Below, in pieces: positions 18,341 to 25,535 of a stretch of DNA of 64,000 nucleotides. The translations under genes were made by a program, and so were the position numbers. The notes under the pieces are model-generated. The model was given only the letters and a program-made list of their open reading frames with translations, was not told the DNA's origin and did not search any database. How positions within the stretch are numbered: position 1 is the stretch's first letter; the number at the start of each line of letters is the position of its first letter. The DNA is from Flavobacterium sp. NG2. Its GTDB lineage: Bacteria; Bacteroidota; Bacteroidia; Flavobacteriales; Flavobacteriaceae. The DNA lies in the NCBI RefSeq assembly GCF_034119845.1, contig NZ_CP139420.1, forward strand, positions 1,652,001 through 1,716,000. The letters run 5' to 3'.

Positions 18341-18361
18341 GAAGTATTTTTAATAATGCGT

Positions 18362-18369
18362 CAAATTTA
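18362..18369 (-). promoter_or_regulatory. kup -7 box
   Basis: The reverse strand reads TAAATTTG, an exact TAnnTTTG match, 22 bp before the kup ATG. Confidence 0.5.
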
Positions 18370-18415
18370 CTCTTTTTAAATAAAATAGCTCGAATTATTT
18401 TAAAAAAGAACAAAA

Positions 18416-18442
18416 AAAACACGGTCTGTTAAACCGTGTTTT
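18416..18442 (-). terminator. Terminator of the Ser-rich protein gene
   Basis: AAAACACGGT (18416-18425) pairs with ACCGTGTTTT (18433-18442), just after the stop at 18461 on the reverse strand. Confidence 0.8.
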
Positions 18443-18460
18443 ATACTAGAATTTATTGTA

Positions 18461-19783
18461 TTAATTTCGTCTATTACCTACGCTATTTGATGACGAACCA
18501 CGACCATTATCTTGGGATTTCATTTCTCTTGATGAACTAGGTCTACTTTCTGAAGATCTACTTTGACTTGGTGCAGATTGTGGTGCAGCTTGTCTAGCAG
18601 AACTACTTTTGTTTTGTGAGTAGTCTCTAGAGCTAGATGATGGTTGCGGACTATACTCTCTGGATGAACTGCTCTTGTTTTGTGAGTAGTCTCTCGAACT
18701 TGGTGACGATTGTGAGCTATATCCTCTTGTTGAACTACTTTTATTTTGTGAATAATCTCTTGAGCTAGATGATGATTGCGGGCTGTACTCTCTGGACGAA
18801 CTACTTTTATTTTGTGAGTAGTCTCTCGAACTTGGTGACGATTGTGAACTATATCCTCTTGTTGAACTATTTTTATTTTGTGAATAATCTCTTGAACTTT
18901 GTGGAGCAGACTCTCTTGAGGTGCTACTTCTGTTTTGAGAATAATTTCTCGAACTACTAGAACTTCCAGAATATGGAGATGTGTATCTTGATGTACCATT
19001 TCGGTATGCGTCACTTTCATTTCTAGAACTTAAACTTCTAGAGCTTCTTCTTTGATCTAGTTCGTAACGATTGTTCACTGAGGAATTACGTCTTGAAAAA
19101 CTTTGTTCTGGGTATAAGCGAGCGTATCCATTAGAACGTCTACTACTATATAAAACTGGAGCGTAATTACTTCTTCTATAGTTTACATAGTTGTAACTAT
19201 TATTAAAGTTTATAGACACATGAATATTAGAACGGTATCTGTAAATTGGATAAGGTCTCCATGCATAATAATAACTTGGGTAATAGTTCCAGTACCAGCT
19301 TGATACATAAGGACGGTAATTACTCACGCAGAATGAAGCATAAATAAGAGGGGAGCTATAATATACAGGCTCGTATATGTAATTTGGTCCGTATAAGTAC
19401 TCGTTACCAACAAATTGTACCTGAATTCGGTTGTAATTATCGCGTTCAACATCAATAGTCGCTACGTCTTGATATACATCACGATCTAGTACAGATTGAA
19501 TGATAATTAAGTGGGTGTTACGATCAACAGTTTCGATAACACGTAAGTAATCAACTTGGTTGTCGTAATTCAAATCCAAATTTGAAATTTGAATTTTAGG
19601 GTCGTTTAGTCTTCTTTCGAAATCTTGTAAGTTACGTGAATCACCAAAAATAGAAGCTACTGCTCTTAGGTCTAAATTATCGCTGATTTCATCGTTCATG
19701 GCATTTACACTTCCGTATTGTGCTTGCATTTGCATGGCAAAAAAGAAAGTCAATAAGCTCGCTATTATAGTTTTAGTTTTCAT
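18461..19783 (-). CDS. Secreted Ser/Tyr/Arg-rich repeat protein
   Basis: A 440-aa protein starting MKTKTIIASLLTFFFAMQMQAQ, a clear signal peptide. The start at ATG 19783 is preferred over an upstream in-frame start, which would prefix 21 residues and spoil the leader. Residues about 30-120 form a compact domain (LDLRAVASIFGDSRNLQDFERRLND...), seen in other Flavobacterium hypothetical proteins. A Tyr/Trp/Pro-rich stretch follows (PYVSSWYWNYYPSYYY), then a disordered C-terminal half with five 22-residue repeats of RDYSQNKSSS type. Function unknown; an envelope or extracellular role is inferred from the signal peptide and composition. Confidence 0.7.
   Translation of the reverse strand: MKTKTIIASLLTFFFAMQMQAQYGSVNAMNDEISDNLDLRAVASIFGDSRNLQDFERRLNDPKIQISNLDLNYDNQVDYLRVIETVDRNTHLIIIQSVLDRDVYQDVATIDVERDNYNRIQVQFVGNEYLYGPNYIYEPVYYSSPLIYASFCVSNYRPYVSSWYWNYYPSYYYAWRPYPIYRYRSNIHVSINFNNSYNYVNYRRSNYAPVLYSSRRSNGYARLYPEQSFSRRNSSVNNRYELDQRRSSRSLSSRNESDAYRNGTSRYTSPYSGSSSSSRNYSQNRSSTSRESAPQSSRDYSQNKNSSTRGYSSQSSPSSRDYSQNKSSSSREYSPQSSSSSRDYSQNKSSSTRGYSSQSSPSSRDYSQNKSSSSREYSPQPSSSSRDYSQNKSSSARQAAPQSAPSQSRSSESRPSSSREMKSQDNGRGSSSNSVGNRRN
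18565..18895 (-). repeat. Five 66-bp coding repeats with 132-bp higher-order pattern
   Basis: The codons for RDYS recur exactly every 66 bp (forward-strand anchors at about 18621, 18687, 18753, 18819 and 18885). Alternate units are more alike (TRGYSSQSSP versus SREYSPQSSS), giving a 132-bp higher-order period. The last unit has diverged to ARQAAPQSAP. Confidence 0.85.
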
Positions 19784-19850
19784 AATTGGTGAATTAGAAT
19801 TGAATATTTTTAAATATCCAATTACTGTGCCAAGAAATAAAAACAACCCA

Positions 19851-19923
19851 AAATTCCAAATTCCAAATTACAAATCCCAAATCCTAAATCCCAAATCCTA
19901 AATCCCAAATCCCAAATTCCAAA
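19851..19923. repeat. Heptanucleotide array (AAATCCC)n, ten units
   Basis: Ten consecutive 7-bp units of AAATCCC, AAATCCT, AAATTCC or AAATTAC plus a trailing AAA. The array lies between the PPK2 stop and the promoter region of the Ser-rich protein gene. The same words occur at 40811-40852 and 49650-49679. Confidence 0.9.
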
Positions 19924-19930
19924 CCTGAAA

Positions 19931-20803
19931 CTACTTCAACTGCGCTTTATACATCGCAAAATTCATTTTGACCTTTTCATCAAGTTCGGGCTCTTTAATA
20001 TCGGTGTATTGTTGCATTTCTTCCCAAATAATTTGAGCAACAATGTAGCGAGCCATGTCTTTATCATCAGCAGGGACAATATACCAAGGAGCGTTATCAG
20101 TAGCGGTTTTGTTAATAGCTTCTTCATAGTATTGCATATATTCATCCCAATGTTCTCGTTCTTTCAAGTCGCCAGGCGAAAATTTCCAATGATGTTCTTC
20201 ATTTTCGAGTCGGCGCAAAAGACGGGTACGTTGCTCTTCTTTACTGAGGTTTAGGAAGAATTTTAAAACTATCGTTCCGTTTTGTGAAATATGTTTTTCA
20301 AAATTAGTAATCTGCTCCATGCGGTTTTCCCAAAATTGAGGAGTTATGTCTTCGACGGTTTCAATGCCGGGCAGATTTTCATTCATAATGTATTCAGGAT
20401 GCACACGTGTTACCAAAACATTCTCATAGTGCGTACGGTTAAAAATGGCAAATTTTCCTTTTTCAGGCAATGCCATATAATGCCGCCACAAATAATCATG
20501 TTTCAATTCATTAGAGTTGGGTGTTTTAAAACTATGTACCACTACGCCACGTGAATTAAATTCCTTAAAAACTTCCCGAATCAAACTATCCTTTCCTGCG
20601 GTGTCCATTCCTTGTAAACAAATTAAAACGCCGTATTGATTATGGGCATACATCACATCTTGTAAAGCGCTCAGTTTTTCACGGACTCCGTCAAGTTTGT
20701 CTTCCTTGTCATCATCACTAGCTTTATTATTTAAGTCGGTTGGAAAATCTTTCAGTTGTATAGGGGCTGTTACTTTAAAATGATTAGGGTCAATTGATTT
20801 CAT
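19931..20803 (-). CDS. Polyphosphate kinase 2 family protein
   Basis: A 290-aa PPK2-type phosphotransferase that uses polyphosphate to phosphorylate nucleotides (AMP or ADP). It shows Walker A GMDTAGKD (G65-D72), the Walker B-like FNRTHYE (F121-E127) followed by VLVTRVHPE, and the lid region with arginines RTRLLRRLE near 215. Length is typical of single-domain PPK2. Substrate class (AMP or NDP) is not assigned. No ppk1 or ppx lies nearby. It ends 8 bp before the heptanucleotide array. Confidence 0.92.
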   Translation of the reverse strand: MKSIDPNHFKVTAPIQLKDFPTDLNNKASDDDKEDKLDGVREKLSALQDVMYAHNQYGVLICLQGMDTAGKDSLIREVFKEFNSRGVVVHSFKTPNSNELKHDYLWRHYMALPEKGKFAIFNRTHYENVLVTRVHPEYIMNENLPGIETVEDITPQFWENRMEQITNFEKHISQNGTIVLKFFLNLSKEEQRTRLLRRLENEEHHWKFSPGDLKEREHWDEYMQYYEEAINKTATDNAPWYIVPADDKDMARYIVAQIIWEEMQQYTDIKEPELDEKVKMNFAMYKAQLK

Positions 20804-21101
20804 ATTAATTTGTTTTTTGTCAATTCAATATCAGTAGATGTGTTTATAATTAGATTTTGGTGTAATCAAAGTCAGAAAAACTAAAGATACTTTTTTAGGA
20901 GCAATTTCCGGCTTTTCCTTGCAATACATTTTTAAGGAATTGGATTTTTTTAGGTTACTATAGGAGTTTCTAGAAAAAAAATAATTCCTATTCTCTACAG
21001 TTTTACTTCAAACAGGGTTCGCTGAAGACTTGTAAAAATAAATGCATGGAGAAGTAATTGATGCTCCGATTAAACTTTAATGTGTAGTAAACAGCAAAAG
21101 T
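20804..21101. other. Intergenic region with a fragmentary dispersed repeat
   Basis: Between ppk2 and the L,D-transpeptidase gene. At 20896-20928 the text TAGGAGCAATTTCCGGCTTT resembles one end of the structured repeat seen at 8321-8398 (TCCnGCT and AAT in register), with no matching second half. No ORF or other signal was recognised in the rest. Confidence 0.4.
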
Positions 21102-21136
21102 AAATCCCACAAGTAATTATGAACCTTGTGGGATTT
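21102..21136 (-). terminator. Terminator of the L,D-transpeptidase gene
   Basis: A perfect 12-bp stem: AAATCCCACAAG (21102-21113) with CTTGTGGGATTT (21125-21136), 36 bp after the stop. Confidence 0.85.
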
Positions 21137-21171
21137 TGATAGAATTCGTTAGAAAAAAACGAATACAGAAG

Positions 21172-22068
21172 TTATTTATGTTGTGCTATAAGCTTACTGT
21201 TTTTCTGTTCTTTTATGATGGATGCAAGATTAAGCTTTATCAAATTGGCCAATTCATGCTCTGAAATTTCTAAAGCATCGGGATTTTTAACCATTTGTAA
21301 CCAAGGTTTAGGGGCTTTAAAATCATATTTTCCAAAAACAATTACTGGAGTTCCTTTAGCTTTTATGTTTTCAGTATCTGCAAGAACCCATTGGTCTGCC
21401 CAATCATATAGAAAACGGGCATCTTTTTCACGCAATCGTAAACAAGAATGTGAAGCAGGATATCCAGGTAATTCATATTGATGAAAACCAACACCTAATT
21501 TATTTTCAATATTGAAATTCCATTTTAACTCCCATTCATCATTAAAGGTACTTGTGGTTTCTTCTGCTTTCCAATTAGTGAAAAATAAACCGGTGGGAGT
21601 GGGGTCTTTTTCTCGCCCCATATTTGTTGGGCCTGTATAAACCAATGTTCCGTTTTTATAAGCAGCAAAAGTTTGGGTTGGATAAGAAAAGAAAATAATT
21701 TTTGAAATGTTTTTTAGCGCTTCTAATTGTAATGGAAAGGGTAAATAATCTTCTCGTTTACCTTCAAAAGTAGTAGGGATGATAATCGAATCCATTTTCT
21801 TGATATTAGAAGCATCTGTTCTGTTCAAATCCATGACGATTGTCATTTTAACATCGTCTTTTTCATTAGCATTTAACCAAGTCTTAGTTGGTGCCATTTG
21901 ATAAGAAACTCCTTTTAGTTTGTCACGATGTTCAATAGTGATGCTATCTTCTTCATTAGTTACAATTGAATTTTGCTTAGCATCATTTTTTTTACAAGAA
22001 GCTAAAAGTACTAATATGCATATCAGTGTTATGATATTGATAAAAACGAGCGAAATTGATTTTTTCAT
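21172..22068 (-). CDS. L,D-transpeptidase (YkuD domain) lipoprotein
   Basis: A 298-aa protein. The lipobox LLASC (Cys near residue 25) ends an N-terminal signal, so it is probably a lipoprotein facing the periplasm. The YkuD catalytic region is visible as VGFHQYELPG, then SHSCLRL with the nucleophilic Cys, preceded by a YTGPTNMGREKDPTPTG substrate-loop region. Such enzymes form 3-3 peptidoglycan cross-links or attach proteins to peptidoglycan. Ser replaces the usual Gly in the HGC position (SHSC), a frequent Bacteroidota variant. Monocistronic. Confidence 0.85.
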   Translation of the reverse strand: MKKSISLVFINIITLICILVLLASCKKNDAKQNSIVTNEEDSITIEHRDKLKGVSYQMAPTKTWLNANEKDDVKMTIVMDLNRTDASNIKKMDSIIIPTTFEGKREDYLPFPLQLEALKNISKIIFFSYPTQTFAAYKNGTLVYTGPTNMGREKDPTPTGLFFTNWKAEETTSTFNDEWELKWNFNIENKLGVGFHQYELPGYPASHSCLRLREKDARFLYDWADQWVLADTENIKAKGTPVIVFGKYDFKAPKPWLQMVKNPDALEISEHELANLIKLNLASIIKEQKNSKLIAQHK

Positions 22069-22320
22069 GAGTTGCGTTTTATTGGTTATAGCTGTAAGCC
22101 ATTAGACTGTTGTAATTCGGATTATTTTATTTGGTTTTCTGTTCCAATTAATACTGTTGCTTACAAGACTTAGAATTTTATATTTCAAAGTTCCCGTTTT
22201 TCCTCATTTAGTTTGTTATATAATTTTTACGAAATGTTATTGAATTTTAAGAAAGGCTCTTTGTTTTAAAATTATCATTTATTTCACACTTGGCGTAATG
22301 ACTAGGTTTATTGAATAGCT

Positions 22321-22328
22321 TAACTTTG
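22321..22328 (+). promoter_or_regulatory. -7 box of the SDR gene
   Basis: TAACTTTG, an exact TAnnTTTG match, 27 bp before the ATG at 22355. Confidence 0.5.
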
Positions 22329-22354
22329 TTTTCGAACTAAAAAATGAAATTAAG

Positions 22355-23071
22355 ATGATTGATTTGAAAAATAAAAATGCACTAATAACAGGGGCAGGGA
22401 AAGGAATAGGAAAAGCAATCGCAATCGCTTTGGCAAAAGAAGGGGTCAACGTTATTTTAGTTGCCAGAACTCAAGAAGATATTGATAATGTTGCATTAAA
22501 AGTACGTTCTCTAAGAGTCAAAGCATTGGCTTTAACCGCTGATGTGTCAGACAATGAATCAGTGAAAACTGCTGTCGATAAGGCTTTGTCTGAATTTGGG
22601 AGCATTGATATTTTAATCAATAACGCTGGAATTGCTGCTTTTGGCAAATTCTTAGATATGGAAACGACAGATTGGGAGCGCATTATTCAAGTGAATTTAA
22701 TGGGGACTTATTATGTAACCCGTGCAGTTTTACCTAATATGATTGAAAGACAAACAGGGGATATTATCAATATTTCCTCGACTGCAGGATTGAATGGAAA
22801 TGCAATGACAAGTGCTTATAGTGCTTCAAAATTTGCGGTTTTAGGTTTAACGGATTCATTGATGCAGGAAGTACGCAAGCATAATGTACGAGTTACGGCT
22901 TTAATTCCAAGTACAGTTGCTACTGATATGGCCAAAGAATTAAATATTGTAGGCGACAATGCGGATAAAATCATGCAAGCCGAAGATATTGCTGAGTTGA
23001 TAATCGCACAGTTAAAATTAAATAAACGCGTATTCATTAAGAATAGTAGCATTTGGACAACGAATCCGTAA
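22355..23071 (+). CDS. Short-chain dehydrogenase, FabG-like
   Basis: A 238-aa NAD(P)-dependent oxidoreductase with the classical SDR layout: TGAGKGIG (T12-G19), NNAG (N89-G92), catalytic S142, and Y155/K159 in YSASK. The best resemblance is to 3-oxoacyl-ACP reductases, and the length fits. The gene stands alone, not within a fatty-acid operon, so FabG itself is not claimed. A 15-bp-stem terminator follows. Confidence 0.88.
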   Translation: MIDLKNKNALITGAGKGIGKAIAIALAKEGVNVILVARTQEDIDNVALKVRSLRVKALALTADVSDNESVKTAVDKALSEFGSIDILINNAGIAAFGKFLDMETTDWERIIQVNLMGTYYVTRAVLPNMIERQTGDIINISSTAGLNGNAMTSAYSASKFAVLGLTDSLMQEVRKHNVRVTALIPSTVATDMAKELNIVGDNADKIMQAEDIAELIIAQLKLNKRVFIKNSSIWTTNP

Positions 23072-23121
23072 ATTAAGTTTTAAAGGTTCTAAGCATCTAA
23101 GTCGAAAGAATATTTTTAAAG

Positions 23122-23177
23122 CCATTAAGAATTAAGAAAAGTTAAGTTAGAACTTAATGATACTTAATTCTTAATGG
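23122..23177 (+). terminator. Long-stem terminator of the SDR gene
   Basis: CCATTAAGAATTAAG (23122-23136) pairs perfectly with 23163-23177, followed by seven T. The loop contains a second small hairpin (TTAAGTT/AACTTAA). The word ATTAAGAAAAGTTAAG inside it recurs at 49583-49598. Confidence 0.8.
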
Positions 23178-23215
23178 TTTTTTTATTTGTACCTAAAATT
23201 TTATTCGTTGTTTTT

Positions 23216-23290
23216 TAGCCCTGATAGAAGCGGTATCCTTGTGGCGGCAGGCGTTAAGCCGCCACAAGATATAGCGGATAGCAGGAGGGA
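23216..23290 (+). repeat. Structured dispersed repeat, copy B
   Basis: TAGCCCTGATAGAAGCGG, then a perfect 11-bp hairpin CTTGTGGCGGC/GCCGCCACAAG (arms 23238-23248 and 23258-23268), then ATATAGCGGATAGCAGGA. The flanks align with copy A (8321-8398, opposite strand), but the arms are unrelated. It lies between the SDR terminator and the sigma-factor gene. Confidence 0.8.
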
Positions 23291-23403
23291 TGTTTCATAA
23301 ATGCAGCTTATAATGTGCTCCAAAAAAACTTTTTTTAAATTATTTTCATTTCGCTCCCAACCTTTTTTGTTTATTTACGCTCTTTACTATTAAAGACCTT
23401 ATT

Positions 23404-23940
23404 GTGATAAACGAAAATCTAATAATAGCCTGTAAAAAGATGCAACGTGATGCCCAGCGTCAGGTGTATGAGCAACTAGCGCCTAAACTCTATGCGAGTT
23501 GTAAACGCTATCTCAAACAGGATGAAGAAATTGAGGAAGCTCTAGCGGATGCATTTTATACCATTTTCACAAAAATAGACCAATTGAAAGAATTGGGTGC
23601 TTTTGAAGCGTGGGCACGAAAAATTGCAGTCAATCAGTGTTTGGCTAGATTAAAGAAAAAGAACAACTTTAATATGTATCTCGATGATGTGCATGCACTT
23701 TCGCAACCGTTTACCGATGAAGTCACTAATTTAGAAGAAGAAGATTTACTCGATTTATTAAATCACATTCCCGAAGGATGCAAAACGGTTTTTAATCTTT
23801 TTGTGATTGAAGGTTATGGGCACAAAGAAATAGGGCAAATGCTCCAAATTTCGGAAGGGACATCCAAATCACAATTGAATGCCGCCAAAACCAAGTTGAA
23901 GGAATTAGTAAATGCTCTTTATTACAAAAAATCGAATTAG
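23404..23940 (+). CDS. ECF-type RNA polymerase sigma factor
   Basis: A 178-aa sigma-70 family factor. Region 2 is at about residues 15-85 (LKQDEEIEEALADAFYTIFTKI as the -10/core-binding helix, then FEAWARKIAVNQCLARLKKK), and region 4 at about 115-170 with the helix-turn-helix GHKEIGQMLQISEGTSKSQLNAAKTKLKEL. A GTG start at 23404 gives MINENLIIACKKM, the usual start of this subfamily. It is followed after 2 bp by a membrane-anchored, probably anti-sigma protein, and should direct transcription in response to an envelope signal. Confidence 0.92.
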   Translation: MINENLIIACKKMQRDAQRQVYEQLAPKLYASCKRYLKQDEEIEEALADAFYTIFTKIDQLKELGAFEAWARKIAVNQCLARLKKKNNFNMYLDDVHALSQPFTDEVTNLEEEDLLDLLNHIPEGCKTVFNLFVIEGYGHKEIGQMLQISEGTSKSQLNAAKTKLKELVNALYYKKSN

Positions 23941-23942
23941 TC

Positions 23943-24869
23943 ATGGACAATCAAGATAAAATCATAAACAAAATCAAGGAAGCGGCTCACAATGCCGAGC
24001 ACCAAGACTTTCCAGGAATGGATAAGCTTTGGTCACGAATTGAAGATAAATTGGACCAAAAAGCATTGGAAACCAAATCGAAGGTTTGGAAGAAGCTAGC
24101 GATTGCAGCTTCTATCTTATTATTAGTTTCATTAGGCTACCAATTAAGCAAACCAAATTCGATTGCTGTTGAAAAAGAAAGTCCAATAGTTACAGTAGAT
24201 TCAGTAGTTAAACCTAATCCCAAACCAATTGAAAAAGCAATTGTTTCGGCAGAAATTGATACTGTGGCTGTTGCCAAAGTGATTAAAAAAACACAAACCG
24301 TTGTTGTTACTAAAGACGAGAAAAATGAAGTTGTTGCCCTTCAAGAAGCTGTTGCTACTCCAGAAGAAAAAGAGAAGGAGCTGAAAAAGGCTGATTTGAA
24401 CAGACAAAAAGCCAAAAGTACACAGTTCAATCGCGGTAAAATCTACGATGCTGTTGAAGTAACAAGTGCTTATGGAAAAGCTGTAGCACCCGAAACTGTA
24501 GCAGAATCTTTAGCAAAACCAATAAGTGCTGCCGCTCCATTAGTGGTGATGAACGGAAAACTCATGTCGGGCGCTAATTATAAGACAGTTAAAGAAGCTA
24601 AAAAAGAAATAATTGCCAATCTGGATGATGAAGAGGTTGATTCTCTAATTGTATTAAAAGAACCTTTGTACATCATAAATGGTGTTGAATATAGTGAAGC
24701 ATCTCTTTTTGGAACAAACCCAACGAGCCCTTATGCACCGCTGAATAAACAGAAAATTGTCACTCTAGAAATCTTGCAAAACGAGGAAGCGACTGATAAA
24801 TATGGTGATAAAGGAAAAAAAGGAGTGGTCATTATCACAACTGAAAATGGAAAGCCATTACCAAAATAG
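23943..24869 (+). CDS. Putative anti-sigma factor with a C-terminal TonB-plug motif
   Basis: A 308-aa protein. The cytoplasmic N-terminal part (1-48) is charged, with a helical anti-sigma-like stretch FPGMDKLWSRIEDKLDQ. One TM helix is at about 50-67, followed by a long Lys/Glu/Val-rich periplasmic linker and a C-terminal module PLYIINGVEY...KYGDKGKKGVVIITT. This module matches the core of the SusC-type plug domain (PLYIxDGV ... YGxxGxxGVVxITT). The 2-bp gap to the sigma gene implies co-translation and an anti-sigma role; this is inferred. No zinc-finger anti-sigma motif (HxxxCxxC) is present. Confidence 0.75.
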   Translation: MDNQDKIINKIKEAAHNAEHQDFPGMDKLWSRIEDKLDQKALETKSKVWKKLAIAASILLLVSLGYQLSKPNSIAVEKESPIVTVDSVVKPNPKPIEKAIVSAEIDTVAVAKVIKKTQTVVVTKDEKNEVVALQEAVATPEEKEKELKKADLNRQKAKSTQFNRGKIYDAVEVTSAYGKAVAPETVAESLAKPISAAAPLVVMNGKLMSGANYKTVKEAKKEIIANLDDEEVDSLIVLKEPLYIINGVEYSEASLFGTNPTSPYAPLNKQKIVTLEILQNEEATDKYGDKGKKGVVIITTENGKPLPK

Positions 24870-24890
24870 AAATTAAATACAGAAAGTTAA

Positions 24891-25074
24891 ACATAGATTG
24901 CACAGATTCTCACAGATTTTTTTAAGCGATGCATAGCTTTTAAAAATTCTTTTAATCCTTGAATTCTGTAGCTAAAAAATAATTCTAACATTTTAAAAAT
25001 TATTGCCATGAAAAGTTTAAAACTTATTTCATTAGCCCTAACTATGCTTTTTTCTGTCGTCAGTTTTGGGCAGG
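24891..25074 (+). repeat. Duplicated leader plus signal-peptide segment, copy 1
   Basis: This stretch, containing CACAGATTCTCACAG, GATGCATAGCTTTTAAAAA and the first 23 codons of the 111-aa gene, recurs with few differences 461 bp downstream (25352-25535). Both non-coding and coding parts are included. Confidence 0.9.
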
Positions 25075-25343
25075 AACAATCAATAATTGGAGAAGGTAAT
25101 ACAATAAAAAAGGATACTACTGTTTCTCAAAAAGCAGAAATCAGAATTTGTGTACCTTCTAGAAATAGTATTCAACCGTTATATGTTGTAAATGGTGTTT
25201 TTCGTTCGAATATTGATGATTTAGATCCGAAAGAAGTAGTTTCTTTTGAAATTCTTAAAGATGCTAAAGCAAATTCCCTTTATGGAGACAAAGCCAAAAA
25301 TGGAGTTGTATTGATTAATACGAAAAAGAAAACTAAAAAATAA
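25008..25343 (+). CDS. Small secreted plug-only protein
   Basis: A 111-aa protein. The signal peptide MKSLKLISLALTMLFSVVSF ends at GQ (residue 22). After a short linker comes a single plug-like module PLYVVNGVF ... EILKDAKANSLYGDKAKNGVVLINT, which is nearly the whole mature protein. There is no beta-barrel, no carboxypeptidase-like domain and no TonB box. The leader and signal peptide are near-identical to those of the vWA gene 461 bp downstream, so it may be a truncated duplicate of that gene or a dedicated small partner. Function unknown. Confidence 0.75.
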   Translation: MKSLKLISLALTMLFSVVSFGQEQSIIGEGNTIKKDTTVSQKAEIRICVPSRNSIQPLYVVNGVFRSNIDDLDPKEVVSFEILKDAKANSLYGDKAKNGVVLINTKKKTKK

Positions 25344-25351
25344 AATTAAAA

Positions 25352-25535
25352 CACAGATTATACAGATTCTCACAGGTTTTTTTAAGTGATGCATAGCTTT
25401 TAAAAATCCTTTTAATCCTTAAAATCTGTGGCTAAAAAAAATCACTAACATTTTAAAAAACTACTGCCATGAAAAGTCAAAAACTAATTTCATTAGCCCT
25501 AACTATGTTTTTTTCTGTCCTAAGTTTTGGACAAG
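25352..25535 (+). repeat. Duplicated leader plus signal-peptide segment, copy 2
   Basis: See copy 1 at 24891-25074. In this copy CACAGATT (near 25357) and AATCTGTG (near 25424) could pair around a loop of about 60 nt. Confidence 0.9.

Noticed and set aside
18520..19020. 166-aa open frame overlapping the Ser-rich repeat gene in another frame on the same strand
   Set aside because: It exists only because the 66-bp repeats keep the alternative frame open. It has no start signal, no signal peptide, and a composition (His/Ile/Lys-rich) typical of a shifted repeat frame.
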